A DNA stretch of 64,000 nt, taken from positions 1,178,001-1,242,000 of the forward strand of contig JAAVVG010000002.1 in NCBI GenBank assembly GCA_012976225.1. The letters are read 5' to 3'. The notes below the pieces were generated by a model. That model did no database searches, had not been told where the DNA came from, and saw nothing but the letters and a program-made list of their open reading frames with translations. Position 1 is the stretch's first letter, and each line of letters opens with the position of its first letter. Positions 36,169-48,240 of the stretch are shown here, in pieces. The stretch is from Golubevia sp. BC0850. Lineage: Eukaryota; Basidiomycota; Exobasidiomycetes; Golubeviales; Golubeviaceae. The translations under genes and the position numbers were made by a program.

Positions 36169-36852
36169 ATGCAATTCAAACTCGCACTTCTAGCTTTAGT
36201 CGGTTCAGCTCTTGCTGCCCCTACCCTCGTCGAACGTCAAGGTTCGGTAAATGTCAAGTGTGGATCTTACTCTTACAGCGCCTCTCAAGTCAACCAAGCT
36301 ATTGAAAACGCTGTGAGTTGAACCTAAGGGCCATGCGATGTTGTTCACGATCTCTGAAGGCGCCTGTCCACGAAGTTGACCATTCTGACGTCCTCTCCAA
36401 AACGTCTCGACCTGCCTTCCCAGATGAACGGAGGAGGAGGTGACTACCCTCACCAAGTAGGTTGAAGTGTAGAGACAGAGTTCTATGTTGAAATGGCTTC
36501 TCGAGAGACGTAGGAACTAATCTAGCTCACCCCCTCGCATCTCCTCATCCCCTCGTATCTCGCAGTACAACGATTACGAAGGGTTCGACTTCTCCGACTA
36601 CTGCTCAGACCGCTCTTACCAAGAGTACCCTCTTACTAGGTCTGGATACACTGGTGGCTCTCCAGGAGCCGACAGAGTCGTCTACGGCACTCAGAGTGAG
36701 TCAGAGAGCGGGACCCCCTTGTTTTTCCTCGCTTGACTAACTCCTTCTATGTCTCCCCCTTCCATCTTCGCTCTTCATAAGGCGGGCGCTTCTGCGGCGC
36801 TATCACACATTATGGCGCATCGGGTAACAACTTTGTTCAATGTGACTATTAA
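36169..36852 (+). CDS. Secreted guanyl-specific ribonuclease (RNase T1/N1 family)
   Basis: Four exons (36169-36312, 36424-36456, 36566-36695, 36782-36852) give 125 aa. A signal peptide ([18 protein letters not shown]) is followed by a mature domain starting near [20 protein letters not shown]. By analogy to RNase T1 the catalytic set is H58 (in DYPHQ), E79 (in YQEYP), R96 (in [11 protein letters not shown]) and H112 (in [13 protein letters not shown]). Three or four cysteines allow the usual disulfides. Such enzymes cut RNA 3' of G and scavenge phosphate and nucleosides outside the cell. Exon 2 is just 33 nt. A CNT nucleoside transporter is encoded about 5 kb away, a loose functional link at most. 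Confidence 0.95.
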
Positions 36853-37451
36853 GATGTTTAGCTGTAAGCTATTTGAGCAAATGACGACGCACCTTTTCAC
36901 GACGCAATCTCGTCGCCTGCTGCCTTACCTCGTGAGCGGGACCATACAATAAAGCCTGAAGATCTTCAAAGGGTCGGGAGAGCAAATGTGTTGAGACGAG
37001 GAAAAGAGAGCCGGATTTTTTAAAAGATGCTCCTAGCCGAACCTAAGCTCCAAACCCTTCAGCGGGACTCGTTCCCAACGCAACCCCAGCTTCTTCAGCA
37101 TATCGCACTCCTAGTTTCTGATCCTCGATATCAGGCCTTCAGCTCACTTTCGAGCGTTGACCGCTCGAGCGTTGCCTCCCATTGCCGTTTGAGCTAAAGT
37201 TCGCCACCGAGAAGGAAGCACTCACTCGAAACACCAAGTCGCATGTAAGACTACGATAAATTAGATTCAAAACGAAAAAACGATATGCGAAACAAATGAA
37301 GTGCAGTCAGCTACTATGCGAAAAAGGAACTACAAAGATAAAGTTGAGAATGAGAACAAGTCGCGGATGTTTCCAGAACATAATGAGTGTGGTGGCCTCT
37401 TAGAAAGAAGGTATTACAGATGGACGAAAGTGGAAGGGTGAAATCGAAACT
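36853..37451. other. Convergent gap, RNase T1 / DUF6534-like gene
   Basis: This 599-bp gap lies between converging stop codons. It holds 3' flanking sequence with AT-rich runs (about 37250-37330) and no supported gene. Confidence 0.4.
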
Positions 37452-40291
37452 CTAGGCATCCCAAGGACAGGCTCTAGGGTTGACCTGACCGGGAGCTATG
37501 GTAACCTTTTGAGTCTTTTGTGACTTTAAAGGCTGAACTTCAGAAGCGCCAGCTGCCTTGACAGCTTTTTGAGCCTCCTTGAGAACTTGTTGATTGGCTT
37601 CGGATTTCATTCCAGAGTGAGCTAGGACTGCAGCTTCTACCGTTGATCCCATGTTGGAAGAAGCAAAAGGAGCAGGTTCAAAGAGAGCCTTAGAGCGAAA
37701 GGGGGAAGAAGAAGGCGATGTCAGGCTAGCAGATCTTTTGTCGACAGCACTTTCTTTACTTACATATGGATGAGAAGAGGGGATGCCATTGACCATCTCA
37801 TTGTCTCCATTGGCCCCCAAGACCTGTTGTGCTTTTGACGAGAAGATACTACGTGGCTTCGAAGAGGGTACGAAAGAAGTCTGAGTGGGAGGAGGAGAAC
37901 TTGGATCATCGCCAGAATGAGAAGGTCTTGCAGATTCGGATGCCCCTGCAGAATCATCCCAGCTACCTTCAGAGAAAGCTCCGGGATGAGATGACTTATG
38001 GGAGATCGACTGATGGGAGAGACAGGTCATTGCCTGGTCAGCTTGTTGAATTCGCGGACAGATTGAGTCAAAAGACACATGGTGGACTTACTCTATCGTC
38101 AGCCTTGTCGTCCATCTCGTGCTTTTCCGTCATCTCGAAGTGGACTCCGTCGGTGTCATTCTCTTCTTGATGGATAGTAGTGACTACTCCAATACCTCCT
38201 AGATCTCCGACAGGCTTTGGTCTCTTACTCTTCATCATACGCTTGATGAGAGGTTTGGCCAAAGACGAAGGCGCGTTGTCGACGACCGCTGACTTGAGAA
38301 CGTCGTCCGCCAGAGTTGGCTGGCCTCCTGCCCCTTGAACGATCTGATCTTGAGCAAGCTCCTTAGCAATCGACGGTCTAGACATGAGGGTGACTAGAAG
38401 AGAGCTGGCATGGATAGTTCCGATTGGGAGAAGGCTGAAAGGAAAGAAGAAGTGGTTAGTTAGATCCCTGAATCTTGAATGGATCTTATTTCAATGATCC
38501 ATGACTTACGTGATCAGGTAGTTGAAAGCTTCGGGAGAAGTCAAGAATAAGATCATGGTGACCAGAGAGCTACAAAAAGGGAGGTAAGAAACTCACACCC
38601 AGAAGTGTCGCAGATGAGGCGCGCGGAAAAAGACTCACAATGAAGAAGTTACAAGACATGTCTCCACAGAAAGCAGGAACAGCCTCCAAATAGCGTATCT
38701 GGTGTGCCAGAAGGGCGACTGAGGAAAGGGGTGAAAGATGAAAGTTAGAGTTGCAAGACTTAAGAAAACCTTGTGAGTCTACCTGTTTATAATTTCGAGG
38801 AACGAGTTCGACTCACCTTCATCTGCTGAAGAGAATAACAAAGCATAATGCAAAGGGTGAAATCGACAGCAGCAGCGCAACACAACCAAGTTGCGAATAC
38901 CACCGACCATTCATACCCAGTGGAGTTCGAAAGTGAAGACGCGAGCGCACTGCCCTTTACATTCGCCGCCGAGCCTTTAGGGAGGAAACGGAGAAAGGGG
39001 GTTAAAGTTTAGAAAATGATGTATAGAACTTCGCACGCCTTCTGTGACTTACCAGCTCTCAAAACCAACACTCCAGAAGCAATACCACCTGTAGCGATGA
39101 AGAATATGAGTGACCCGACGCCGACGAGGACCACAATAGATCTCTTGAAAGCGACCCAGCAACGATGAAGGTAGCTGAAAGGAAGAAGAGGGAAGATCCG
39201 AAGATCCGTCATGATACAGTCAACATAGACCCTTTCAATCAACAGTCCCTCCAATCGTCAACTCACAAACATTGGACTCCCTGGGAACGAAGAAGAGTGA
39301 TTGAAAATTGAAGTGAGTAGAAATCGAACTAGAAATCGAACTAGAAACCCAAGTAGAAACCCAAACGAGAACCCTGCGGCCCCCTTGTCCTAGCTTGCTA
39401 GCTTGCTAAGCTCTTGTGCACTATAATACATACCGCAATCATCAAGCCGGTAGTAATGTAGGTGAACCCGATCTCGTTTCCGATGCTCAATAGAGGAAAC
39501 AAGAAATCTCCAAAATTGATAACTGTTCCACAACGAGAAGGGAGAAGCGAGACGTCAACACCCGCTCATGAGAAGTAAGTTCTTGACCGCCCACTCACCA
39601 TGGATCTCGGTGATTCTATGGATCAGCGCTGCGGTCTGAGCCAAGGAAAGAATGATCAAACATCCTACTAGTATTTGAATGGCCAGTTGATCGGAATTCC
39701 TTGCTCCAAAACTGGTGAAGAGACAGAGAGGCAAGTCGAGGATTGGTTTAGCCTTCTGCACCCTTCGAGAGCTTCGCTTCACTTTTCTTAGAGACTTGGT
39801 TTTTCAAAGGTTCTCGCTCACCGTTCGAAATAATGCCATGTTTGTACTAGCAAACATCCCGCTGCGAAAACGGTCAGGATGGTTCCGAAGAAAGCTCCAG
39901 ACAGTAGCTTACTGAATCCAGCGACTGAAGTTGGAGTCGCTCTGCTTCCACCTTGACCGGTATCGACGGTTGATCCAGCCTCTGTCAGGTAAGTGGAAGG
40001 GAAGAGTCAGTCTCAATCACACCCGCTTAGGCCTCCTCCTGCTCACTCACCTTGGGCTGACTCTTCTGCACTGTCACTACCTCCATTCGTACCAGTTGAA
40101 TTCAAGTTGACAGTCACAGGATCAGATGAGCCTTGACGAGGAAGGAAGGCTTCGTGGAGAGCGAAATGTGGGCTGATCTCTCTTTTGGAAATGGAGGCCA
40201 ATGCCAGGGGTTGAGCGGTAGTAGAAGAAGAAAGTAGTAGAAGAAGGAGGATTGGAAGAAAAGACAGTATTGTTTTATGATTGAGGATCAT
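37452..40291 (-). CDS. Multi-pass membrane protein, DUF6534-like
   Basis: Twelve exons on the minus strand (40051-40291, 39822-39981, 39599-39711, 39434-39522, 39267-39280, 39053-39174, 38817-38974, 38639-38718, 38510-38569, 38092-38434, 37764-38009, 37452-37688) give 620 aa. A signal peptide (LSFLPILLLLLLSSSTTAQP) and Kex2-like KR site precede about seven membrane segments: FFGTILTVFAAGCLLVQTWH, then DQLAIQILVGCLIILSLAQ, FIATGGIASGVLVL, WLCCAAAVDFTLCIMLCYSL and TLLPIGTIHASSLLVTLM among them. The order and the Q-T-W-x-Y-F-E and VETxLVTSS patterns are those of DUF6534 proteins, common in basidiomycetes and of unknown function. The last 250 residues are a disordered cytosolic tail. Exon 5 is only 14 nt, and the 75-nt intron 37689-37763 has no stop and is in frame. 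Confidence 0.75.
39319..39366. repeat. Four 12-bp tandem units in an intron
   Basis: AGAAATCGAACT occurs twice (39319-39342), followed by the variants AGAAACCCAAGT and AGAAACCCAAAC (39343-39366). The array sits in the intron between exons 4 and 5 of the DUF6534-like gene, next to a GCTTGCTAGCTTGCTAAGC stutter at about 39395-39413. Confidence 0.85.
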
Positions 40292-41556
40292 CTTGCGAAA
40301 GAGAGAGAGAGTGCGATTGGAGAGGGAGAACGAGGGGAAACTTGCGAGGGGAAAGACCAGATGTCGATGGGGGAGGGGGTCGAGACGTCTCCTCAGAAGT
40401 TATTCGCCTTTTAAATCTTTCCTCTGGGCTCTCAGATCATAGAAATTCGATCTAGTTTAGTGGTCATGACGTACTTAGCGGAGAAAAACATCATCGATAG
40501 ATCCTACTTGGCTTGGGCCACTCTTGTCGTCAAGGTTCGAGATCAAACTTCCTAGAGTTTCTCTGGTAATCTCACTTTAAATGAATTCTTTTTAGAAACT
40601 TAAAGGTACGGCCCCCTTATCGGGGAAACTATTACTTTTCTTTGACCTCCGTGAGAGATCATCGGCCGCTTGTGGTGGCAAAAAGTGGCAGATGAGAGGG
40701 TGACGCGATTGGCAAACGACTCAATGGCTCGCGATTTTGCTCTACTTGCTCTCAGTTGCCACAAATATTTAATAAAAGAAATGTTTAAAGCCCACAAGCC
40801 CCTGCGATCTCAAGGAGCGTCAAACTTTCGAGGCAGCCAACGTCCTGAGAAAGACCTTAACCAGTCAAACGAGCGAGGTAAAGGTGCTCCTAATGGTACT
40901 CCTCCTGGATGAAAAGGCAAAATTTGAGGCCTAAGTTTCTTCAGAAAGACAAGTCAAAGTCCCTTACTCGTTCAGCTTCCAACTCTACTGCTAACTTCAT
41001 AACTGAATGAAGCTTCCTACTTCTTCTCAGTGCTGTGAACGACCACTCACCTCCCTCGAATGGACCAAAAAGCCACCGCAGTGCGCGCCCAAGTTTATTG
41101 AGAAAAGCTAGTCTAAAGCCTTACCTCCAAGAAAATGATTGTGCCCCCGAAGCGTCGCTTCACAAGACGCTTCACAATAAGACTTCGACTACCGGGCCCT
41201 TTCCGTTACCTGCAAAGAAGCTACTAATGGAATGCAAAGACTTTATCCAATCCGCCAGACACGCGTCGCAGAGACTTGAGAGCCAAGGTAAGTTTCGTGA
41301 CAGAGATTGATGCATTGCGTTTCTTCTCGTTATGAGTGACCGGGGGAGAGGAGGAAAGAATACAGGGGCAGATGAGTACAAAGAGTAGAGAGGTGGAAGC
41401 AAACGATAGCCGAAGCCCAAAAGGAGATGGTGAGAAGAAGTGAGAGGCGAGAAAGCAAGTGAGAAAAATGAAGTTACTCTGAGAAGAGGAGCCAAAAGAG
41501 TTGCGGAGAGACGATATATTTACAGGTTGCGTCCCAGCGCCAGAACTCCCAGAAGT
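40292..41556. other. 1.27-kb intergenic stretch, no resolved gene
   Basis: The left third is the promoter of the DUF6534-like gene and the right end is the 3' flank of CNT. Two plus-strand open frames (about 40670-40912 and 41035-41310) have balanced composition, and the second ends at a GTAAGT. They do not join in phase and match no family I know. A palindrome-like pair GAAGCGTCGCTTC / AAGACGCTTC is near 41150-41175. Confidence 0.35.
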
Positions 41557-44087
41557 TTAATCAGAAATCAAACCGGCGATGGCTGCTGTCTGACAAGTGA
41601 CCAAGATACCAGTGATCAAAGCAGAAGGAGCAAGCTTGACGACGATAGCAGACTAAAGAAGAAAGGAGGGGAGAGTGAAGAGGTCAGTCTCGTCTTGGAG
41701 TAGAGTTCGACCGGAAATCAACTCCAAAAAAGATTTTGAGTTTACTCACCCTCTTTGGAGCCAAAGCACTGAGGATTCCGATGTTGATTCCCATCGAAGA
41801 GATGTTACCGAAACCGCAAAGCATGTAAGAAGTGATGAGGTAGGCGCGTGGAGAAAGTGCTGTGGCTGCTTCTGCTTGCAGAGTCTGGAGGTCGAGATAA
41901 GCGACGAACTCATTGGCGACGATCTTGGTGGCTAGTAGCCTCGAGCAAACGAGCACTTCACCACGAGGAACTCCCAACAAGTAGGTTAAAGGCCATAGAA
42001 TGTAACTTCCCATGAGCTGTTGAAGAAGAAGAGCATGAGGGTTTGGGAGAAGCGGAGATCAGAACATGGCATTTTTTGATAACTGAGATTCGAAAGGCGG
42101 AAAATTAGAATCTTCTAACTCACCTCGAGGTTAAGATAATTACGTCCCAGTCCCCAGAATTGACCAATCCATTCTAGCAGCCCGTTGATAGTGTAAACCA
42201 GAGATACGATGACCAATACGTTACAGAAGATAAGACCAGCAACACGTAGACCAAACCAAGCTCCGAGAGAGTAGGCGTGAAGTAAGTTGGCAGCTTGTTC
42301 TTCATCGGTATCTTCTCCCTTATCGATGATGGCAGTCTTTCCAGCAGTGAGTGGCTTCCCAGTCTCTGGCACTCTCAATTTGGAAGCGGCGATGGATCCA
42401 GGAATGGACATGACGGAAGAAGTGATCAAATTTCTTGGTGGAACTCCTAGATTGACGTAAGCGATGAAGACGGATCCAGCGATGGTTGCGAATCCACTGG
42501 TGAGGACTTGATGGATTTCTGTAAATAGATACGGGGAATAAGGGATGGAAGGTTAGAAGGAAGCGGGTGTAGGCTTCGATGATTTGTAAATTCCAACTCA
42601 CCAGAGGCGGTGAAATGATTAACGTATGGGCGAGTCAAAACACAGTTCTCTCCTTGTCCGATGAAAGGAGAAGCGACGGCTACGACAGCTTCAGCTCCAG
42701 AGATCCCCATGGTACGGTAGAAGAACCAAGCAAGCTTTCCAATGAACCATTGGAGAACTCCTAAGTAGAAGAGAGCAATGGACAGAGCGATGAAGAAGAT
42801 GATGGCAGCGAGAGTGTTGACGAAGAAGTAATGGTTCTCGATGAATTCTTGATTCCAAAAGAAAGCACTGGAGGAAGAGTCGAAAGGGAAGAAATGTCAG
42901 CAACTTGAAGTAGAATCGCTCTCTCGACTTCCTTCGCTATACTCACGCTCCCCCAATTTCAGCTTGATGCAAAAGATCAGCAGCAGCGGTAGCAATCCAA
43001 GAGAAGAATGAGAAACCAGCTCCAGTTCTGAAAGCGAATAGACCAATGATCATTTGAAAACCTAGACCTAGAATGGTAGTTTGAGCCTTGACAGCAGAAT
43101 GTCTATGACTAGTAGCGAAAAGCCCCAAGTTGATGATAGCGATACCTCCCAAAGACCTGACTCTGTCGACGTAAGGAGAAGTCTGAGTTTCTGGTAGACC
43201 GAAACTAGCTCCAAGCCACAGTACCAAGAAAGCAGTCCATCCGACGATGAGCTTTCCGTTATGAGTGAGCATTGACCATGGTTTTCCAAAGACGGCGTTC
43301 CATCCTGTGACGAGAACACGAACGATCGGCTTCTGTGGGATGTACTTGCTCTTGTGTAAAAGGATCAAGAAGATGAAGAACTTGAAGAGGAAAGGAGGTG
43401 AGAGAGGAAGAGGGTAAGCGACTTGAGGGAGAGAGACTAGACATCGAGAATGCGATCAATTGCTCACCCAAGTCTGTTCCATTTACGAGAAAAGATAAAG
43501 AGAGAGGGGGGAAAGGAGGGGAAAGGAAAGAAGGAATAGAGATCTGAGAATACACACGCGCAAAAGTAGAAAGCAGGAGAGGATGGGCACGGGAAGGAAG
43601 AAGAAACTCACCCAAATTGAGGTTATCACCCACATATGCCTAGTGTTAGGGTTGATGATACCAGGAATCCACCAACCAAGAAGAGCTCCAATGAGGATCA
43701 TATCTCTAAGAACCGTCGCTTGCTTGGAGCTCTGAGATGATTTGAAGAAATGGAAGCGGGAACCTTCAACACCTCTCTCTCTCGGCTTCATGACGGACCC
43801 GACCTTCAAGCTTCTCACTCTGCCCAATTTTATCTTCCAATAGCACTTACCTTGAAAGCATGAAACTTTTCCATGTAAGGGTTTGGAGGACCCGAATTGA
43901 ACTCATCTACCTCATTGAGTCCAGCAGCGGGTAAGTCTCTGTCAGAGGACTGATAAGGCTGCTTCTCATCTCTAGATTCGACTGAACCATTTGAAGGTTG
44001 AAGTTCTTGATTACCGGCTGGAGCGTTCTTCTCTAGCTCTACAGGTTCTGCCCTTGTGTTGAGAGGCTGGGATGTGGAATCGACCAT
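41557..44087 (-). CDS. Concentrative nucleoside transporter (CNT, SLC28-like)
   Basis: Seven exons on the minus strand (43851-44087, 43612-43731, 42947-43380, 42602-42867, 42124-42518, 41750-42016, 41557-41652) give 604 aa. CNT proteins import nucleosides with H+ or Na+. Family motifs: MGISGAEAVVAVASPFIGQG with the following ENCVLTRPY, then SSVMSIPGSIAASKL and, near the end, YMLCGFGNISSMGINIG. About eleven hydrophobic segments are visible after an 80-residue hydrophilic N-terminus. An alternative first exon exists: ATG at 44348 codes for MATPSVLNQF, has a GTGAGT donor and joins in phase to 44066, which would replace the first seven residues. The 231-nt intron 43381-43611 is long and contains several extra donor and acceptor sites. 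Confidence 0.92.
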
Positions 44088-44348
44088 GGCGAGGAGAGGA
44101 AGAAGAAGAAGAAAAGAGAGAGATTGAAAGGATTTGCGTTGAAGTTGAAGAGAATTAGAGGGAACCGAAACAGAAGATAGAATAAGATAGAATAGAATTA
44201 AGTATAGATGAAGAAGGGAAAGAGGAATTGGGTCAGACGATAACCGACAGGACAAGAAGATTTTTGACTTGCTCCTTGCCGTGGAAAAGCAATTCTGTGC
44301 GCGTCCCTTTCAACTCACAAATTGGTTAAGGACACTTGGAGTAGCCAT

Positions 44349-45158
44349 CTTGAAATCAGTGAAAGAGAGAGAAGAGGGAGAAAGGAATGAGGAAGATAGG
44401 AGAGGATAGGGAAAAGAGGAAGAAAATAAAGAAGTGTTAAAATCCAGACTCCCATTTAAACCACAGAGACCACGAGTTCTTTATCGCTTATCGCGACGTT
44501 CCTGAGCAATCTTCGCCGAGTCCCAATTTCTGTGCAAGAGAGGGGTTCGAATTTGCCTTCTAAAGTTCGTCACACGACAAAGACGGCTCAATGCTTTCGA
44601 GAAGAGGGGGAAGCTGGAAGATAGAGAACGGATCCGCCTTCCCGTCTGGCCGATAGACATCCACAGAGGGAACGAGTTATCTGAACAAGTTCTGAAATTG
44701 AGATAGGGAGAAACCAGAAACCAACCAGAAACCAGGTGGTCTGAGACTTATCTATGTACAAAGAATGTAGAGGGATGGGAAGCAAAAGAGATGAGATACA
44801 AGGATAGAAGGGTGACGCGTGGTGACGAGTGGGTGGCGGGATGAAGAATTGAAAGAATGAATGAATCGTAAAGGTCATAACAACGTGCTATAAACAATGA
44901 TGAAAAAGTAAGTGAGTGAGAAATTGAGGCGAGGAGGTACAGAAGTGAAAGTCCTGCCTTGGCCCTAAGAGTGAGGGAGAGGACCGAGAGAGGTAGAGAT
45001 AGGAAGACCATGATACGAAGGAAGAAAACCTCCGAAATGAATTTCAATGGGACGGGATAGAAGAATTTGTTGGACCTAGTTTGCGTGAAATAGAGGAAGA
45101 CGAGGTGTTTCTGGTACAAGCAAGGGGTAGATGCTTGGTCGTTACGACGTAAGAGCCC
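44349..45158. promoter_or_regulatory. Gap between CNT start and BAR-protein stop
   Basis: About 0.8 kb between two minus-strand genes, containing the CNT promoter (AT-rich CATTTAAACC near 44452) and the 3' flank of the BAR gene. A GGGGTTCGAATTTGCC string near 44533 looks like a Pol III B box, but no tRNA fold fits around it. Confidence 0.35.
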
Positions 45159-48119
45159 TCATTTCTTAAACAACCCAAAACCAGATTTTTTCTCACTCTC
45201 CCCTCCATATTCATTCCTACTTGAATTTCCTCTGGGAAGTGGAGGTGGAGGAGGAGGATTAAGTTTCCTAGATAAGAAGCTTGAAGAACTAGGAATAGGA
45301 GGAGGTGGACCTCTTTTACCGTTTCCACTACTACTCGTAGTAAGATTTCCACTTCCTTTGAACCTTTCAATTCCATCTCCAACAATCCCAGAAGTCAAAG
45401 CCTCCTTTTCATCATATTCATCCTCTTCATCTTCAAGTTCTTCACCAAAACTACCCATTGGAGTATGTCCCAATTTCAAACCTTCTTGTAAATCTGAATG
45501 ACCCTGATCCAAAGAAATCCTAGGAGAAGGAGATCTTAACCTATTAAAAGGATCAGAACCTTCATCTGAAAAGGCGCTCAAAGAGATTCCAGTATGTTCA
45601 GGTGCTAAACCGAAACCAAGACTTTGATTTTCTGAAGGGAAATTAGAATGGCCAGTTCCAATTGTTGAAGAAGAAGTCTGATTTGGATTAAAAGATCCAT
45701 CAGAAGCGATAGATCCACCAGTATAATCAATTGAAGGTTTAAAAGAAGTCCAACCACTTTCTTGTTGATTTCCAAATCCAATCGAGTCAGAAGAAAGTGG
45801 TGAATTTGGAATAGGTGATAAAGGATTTTCTAAATTTATTGGCTTTCTCGGATTAGGTCTAATCATTGAATCATTACTCAAACTATCTCTTCCCAAAAGA
45901 ACTTGTTGACTAATTTCTCTAATTGGTTCATCTATTACCATTGAAGGTCTAGAATCGAAAAGATCAATTTCTTCCTCACTTTCAGATTCAAGTTCCTTTT
46001 TCAAAAGTTTAGGAGTGGTTCCTTTCTCTGAATTCCTTGAAGACAAAGCTGAGATTGATCTTCCTCTACCTTTTGGTCTTTCAACATTACTTGTTCCACC
46101 TACTGAAGTTCCTGAAAATCCACCACCTTCATCCATAGCTTGAAATCCATTATCTTTCTTTCTCATAAATCCAGCCCAATTACTTTTCTCGCCTGCTCCA
46201 CTGTTCTGAGAGATTGAAGTCTGAGAGTTATTAACCGAAGAATTGGAATTGGAATTTGAAGATGAAGAAGTATCTTCCTTTGAATCTTTTGTCTTGTTGA
46301 CATCCACTGAAGAATTGGTTCTATGACCCATTCCAGGAATAGCATTCCCAACAGAAGCTCCAAAACTTGCGAATCTACCTCTAGTCTTCTTCGTAACTGT
46401 ATTCTCCCTCGATTCTTCATCTTCAGTTGAAAAGGAACCACTAACGAAAGAACCATTATTTGAAGCGGTAGAAGCTAAAGAGGTACCTCCTGTTAACCCT
46501 TTCGCTGAATCTCTCTTCGGAAGAACAGGTTTAACACTTTCCATCTTAGAACCTTCAGAAGTTTTAGGTCTTCTCAAACTAGTTGATAAAATAGACTGAG
46601 ATCCATTTAAATCCTTTTCACTTTTAGAAGAAGATTTCCTACCCAAAAATGGTCTTTTAAATGAAGATTTCGATTTCTCCATTTCTACCTCTTTCGTTAG
46701 ATCTTCATCATCTCCATTTTCTTCTCTTCTAATCGTTTCACCTCCTCCACTTTTCCCACTAGCTTTAGAATCTTTCCTGTTCCTATTGCTTAATTTCCTT
46801 AAATCTAAATCGGAACTAGTTCCAGAAGGTAAACTTCCTCCAATTTCAGCTCCTCTTAAGATCAAGCTGAAAGATTCTTTGGCTCTCATCAAAGTTTCAT
46901 AGGATTGAGAAATGTAATCTAGTTGAGAATGTAGGAAATCGGTTAGGGAACCTAATTCGTAGGTTGAGTTGGAAGAAGAAGTCAAGGAGTCCAAGATGGT
47001 TTGAAGATTTGAGATGGAGTGGTCGCTGAGAGAAAGTGAGAGACGCGAAGGTAGGGTTAGATTTCTTGAGGGCTTCAAAGTCGTTTCCAATTGTGAGGTT
47101 CTGTACACAGGATGTTCGAAACGTTGGAGAGGCTCAAGCTCAAGCGTAAAGCCTTGACCTCCTCACTCTCAATGACGCCTCCTTCCATTCCTACACCGCC
47201 TCATTCTTCCATCCTACCATACTCACTAAGCAGCTCTAGCTCCTCTCTCCTCGTCTTCAGCTTCTCTCCTTTCCTTATCCTTCTTAGCAGCTTCCTTTCT
47301 CTTTCTACAACTTTCCCATTTCCCCTCATCACTTTCCATCTTCTTCTTCGCTTTTTCATAGGCTTCCAATTCCACATTAGATCTAGCCAATCGGGTTAAA
47401 AAATCTTGTAAATCGGAATGATGAGAGTTTTGAAGGTTTGAAAGAGAGAATTGAGTGGAAGCTAGGACTGATAGTGAAGAAGAATATGGATTGGAATTGG
47501 ATCTTGGATTGTCTATCGAGTTTAAAAGATTGGAAGCTGTTAACATTGAAATCCCTAAAGATTCTAATGAAGAATATTTGGTTTCTTTTGAAGTCAGGAG
47601 ATTGAGCTTTGGGAATTGAAAGGCTGAAGTTGAAGAAGTGTTGGAAGAATTTAGGCTGGAAGTTGAAGATTGAAGAGCTGAGAGTGAATCTAATTCTGAT
47701 GGCTGAACATCGAATGGTAATGGCTTCTTCTTGGCTGAAGGGTATAAGAGGGAAAGTGATGGGGGACAGAGGATAGAGAGGACGCTGCTGCTGCTGATTA
47801 GGATCCAGTCCTCCCTGACTGAGTATACTAGTACTGTTTACTAACCTATTGAAGTAGCGTAAGCGTAAGTTGCAGCTTTCAACCTCTCGTTTGTTAACTT
47901 TTGATATTGAATGAGAAGATCGGCTTGAGTTTCTTCAGAGTCAATCGATGATGAAGCTTGCTGTGTACTATCATCTTGATCTTGGCCAAGAGGAGCAGGA
48001 GCAGGAGCAGCAGCAGCAGCAGCATCTGTAGTCGTTGAAGTTGAAGTTGCGTTGAAGCCGGGCAGGCTAGAAGACCATTGCTTCACTTTCCCACTTAACA
48101 TCTTATGTACGGGGATCAA
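45159..48119 (-). CDS. BAR-domain protein with long disordered Pro-rich tail
   Basis: Three exons (47846-48119, 47227-47734, 45159-47025) give 882 aa from the ATG at 48119; the ATG at 48101 (MLSGKVKQWSSSLPGF) is the more usual start. Residues up to about 330 read as a BAR-type helical bundle: ADLLIQYQKLTNERLKAATY, SDLQDFLTRLARSNVELEAY, a Lys/Glu-rich helix ending DEERGARAAYDHSISNLQ, and FLHSQLDYISQSYETLMRAK. BAR dimers sense and bend membranes in endocytosis and vesicle traffic. The rest is Ser/Asn-rich and ends with two polyproline patches (GPPPPIPSS and NPPPPPPLP), possible SH3 ligands. A poly-Ala run in exon 1 comes from a CAG/GCA repeat (about 47997-48025). It shares a 121-bp divergent promoter with COX6. 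Confidence 0.72.
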
Positions 48120-48240
48120 TTAGAGCAAGAAGAAGAAAGAGGTCGAGGGCGGAGAGAGGCAAGAACTTGTTGTAGCCAATCCGATTCTTTCCAGCTTGCA
48201 GCTATCCCTCCCAACCTCACATCCTCATCATCCTCTCACA

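Noticed and set aside
44500-44560. Pol III B-box-like GGGGTTCGAATTTGCC suggesting a tRNA
   Set aside because: The T stem does not pair and no A box or anticodon arm fits upstream.
46163-46456. Open frame inside the BAR gene's last exon in another frame
   Set aside because: It is a by-product of the Ser/Asn-rich coding sequence on the same strand.
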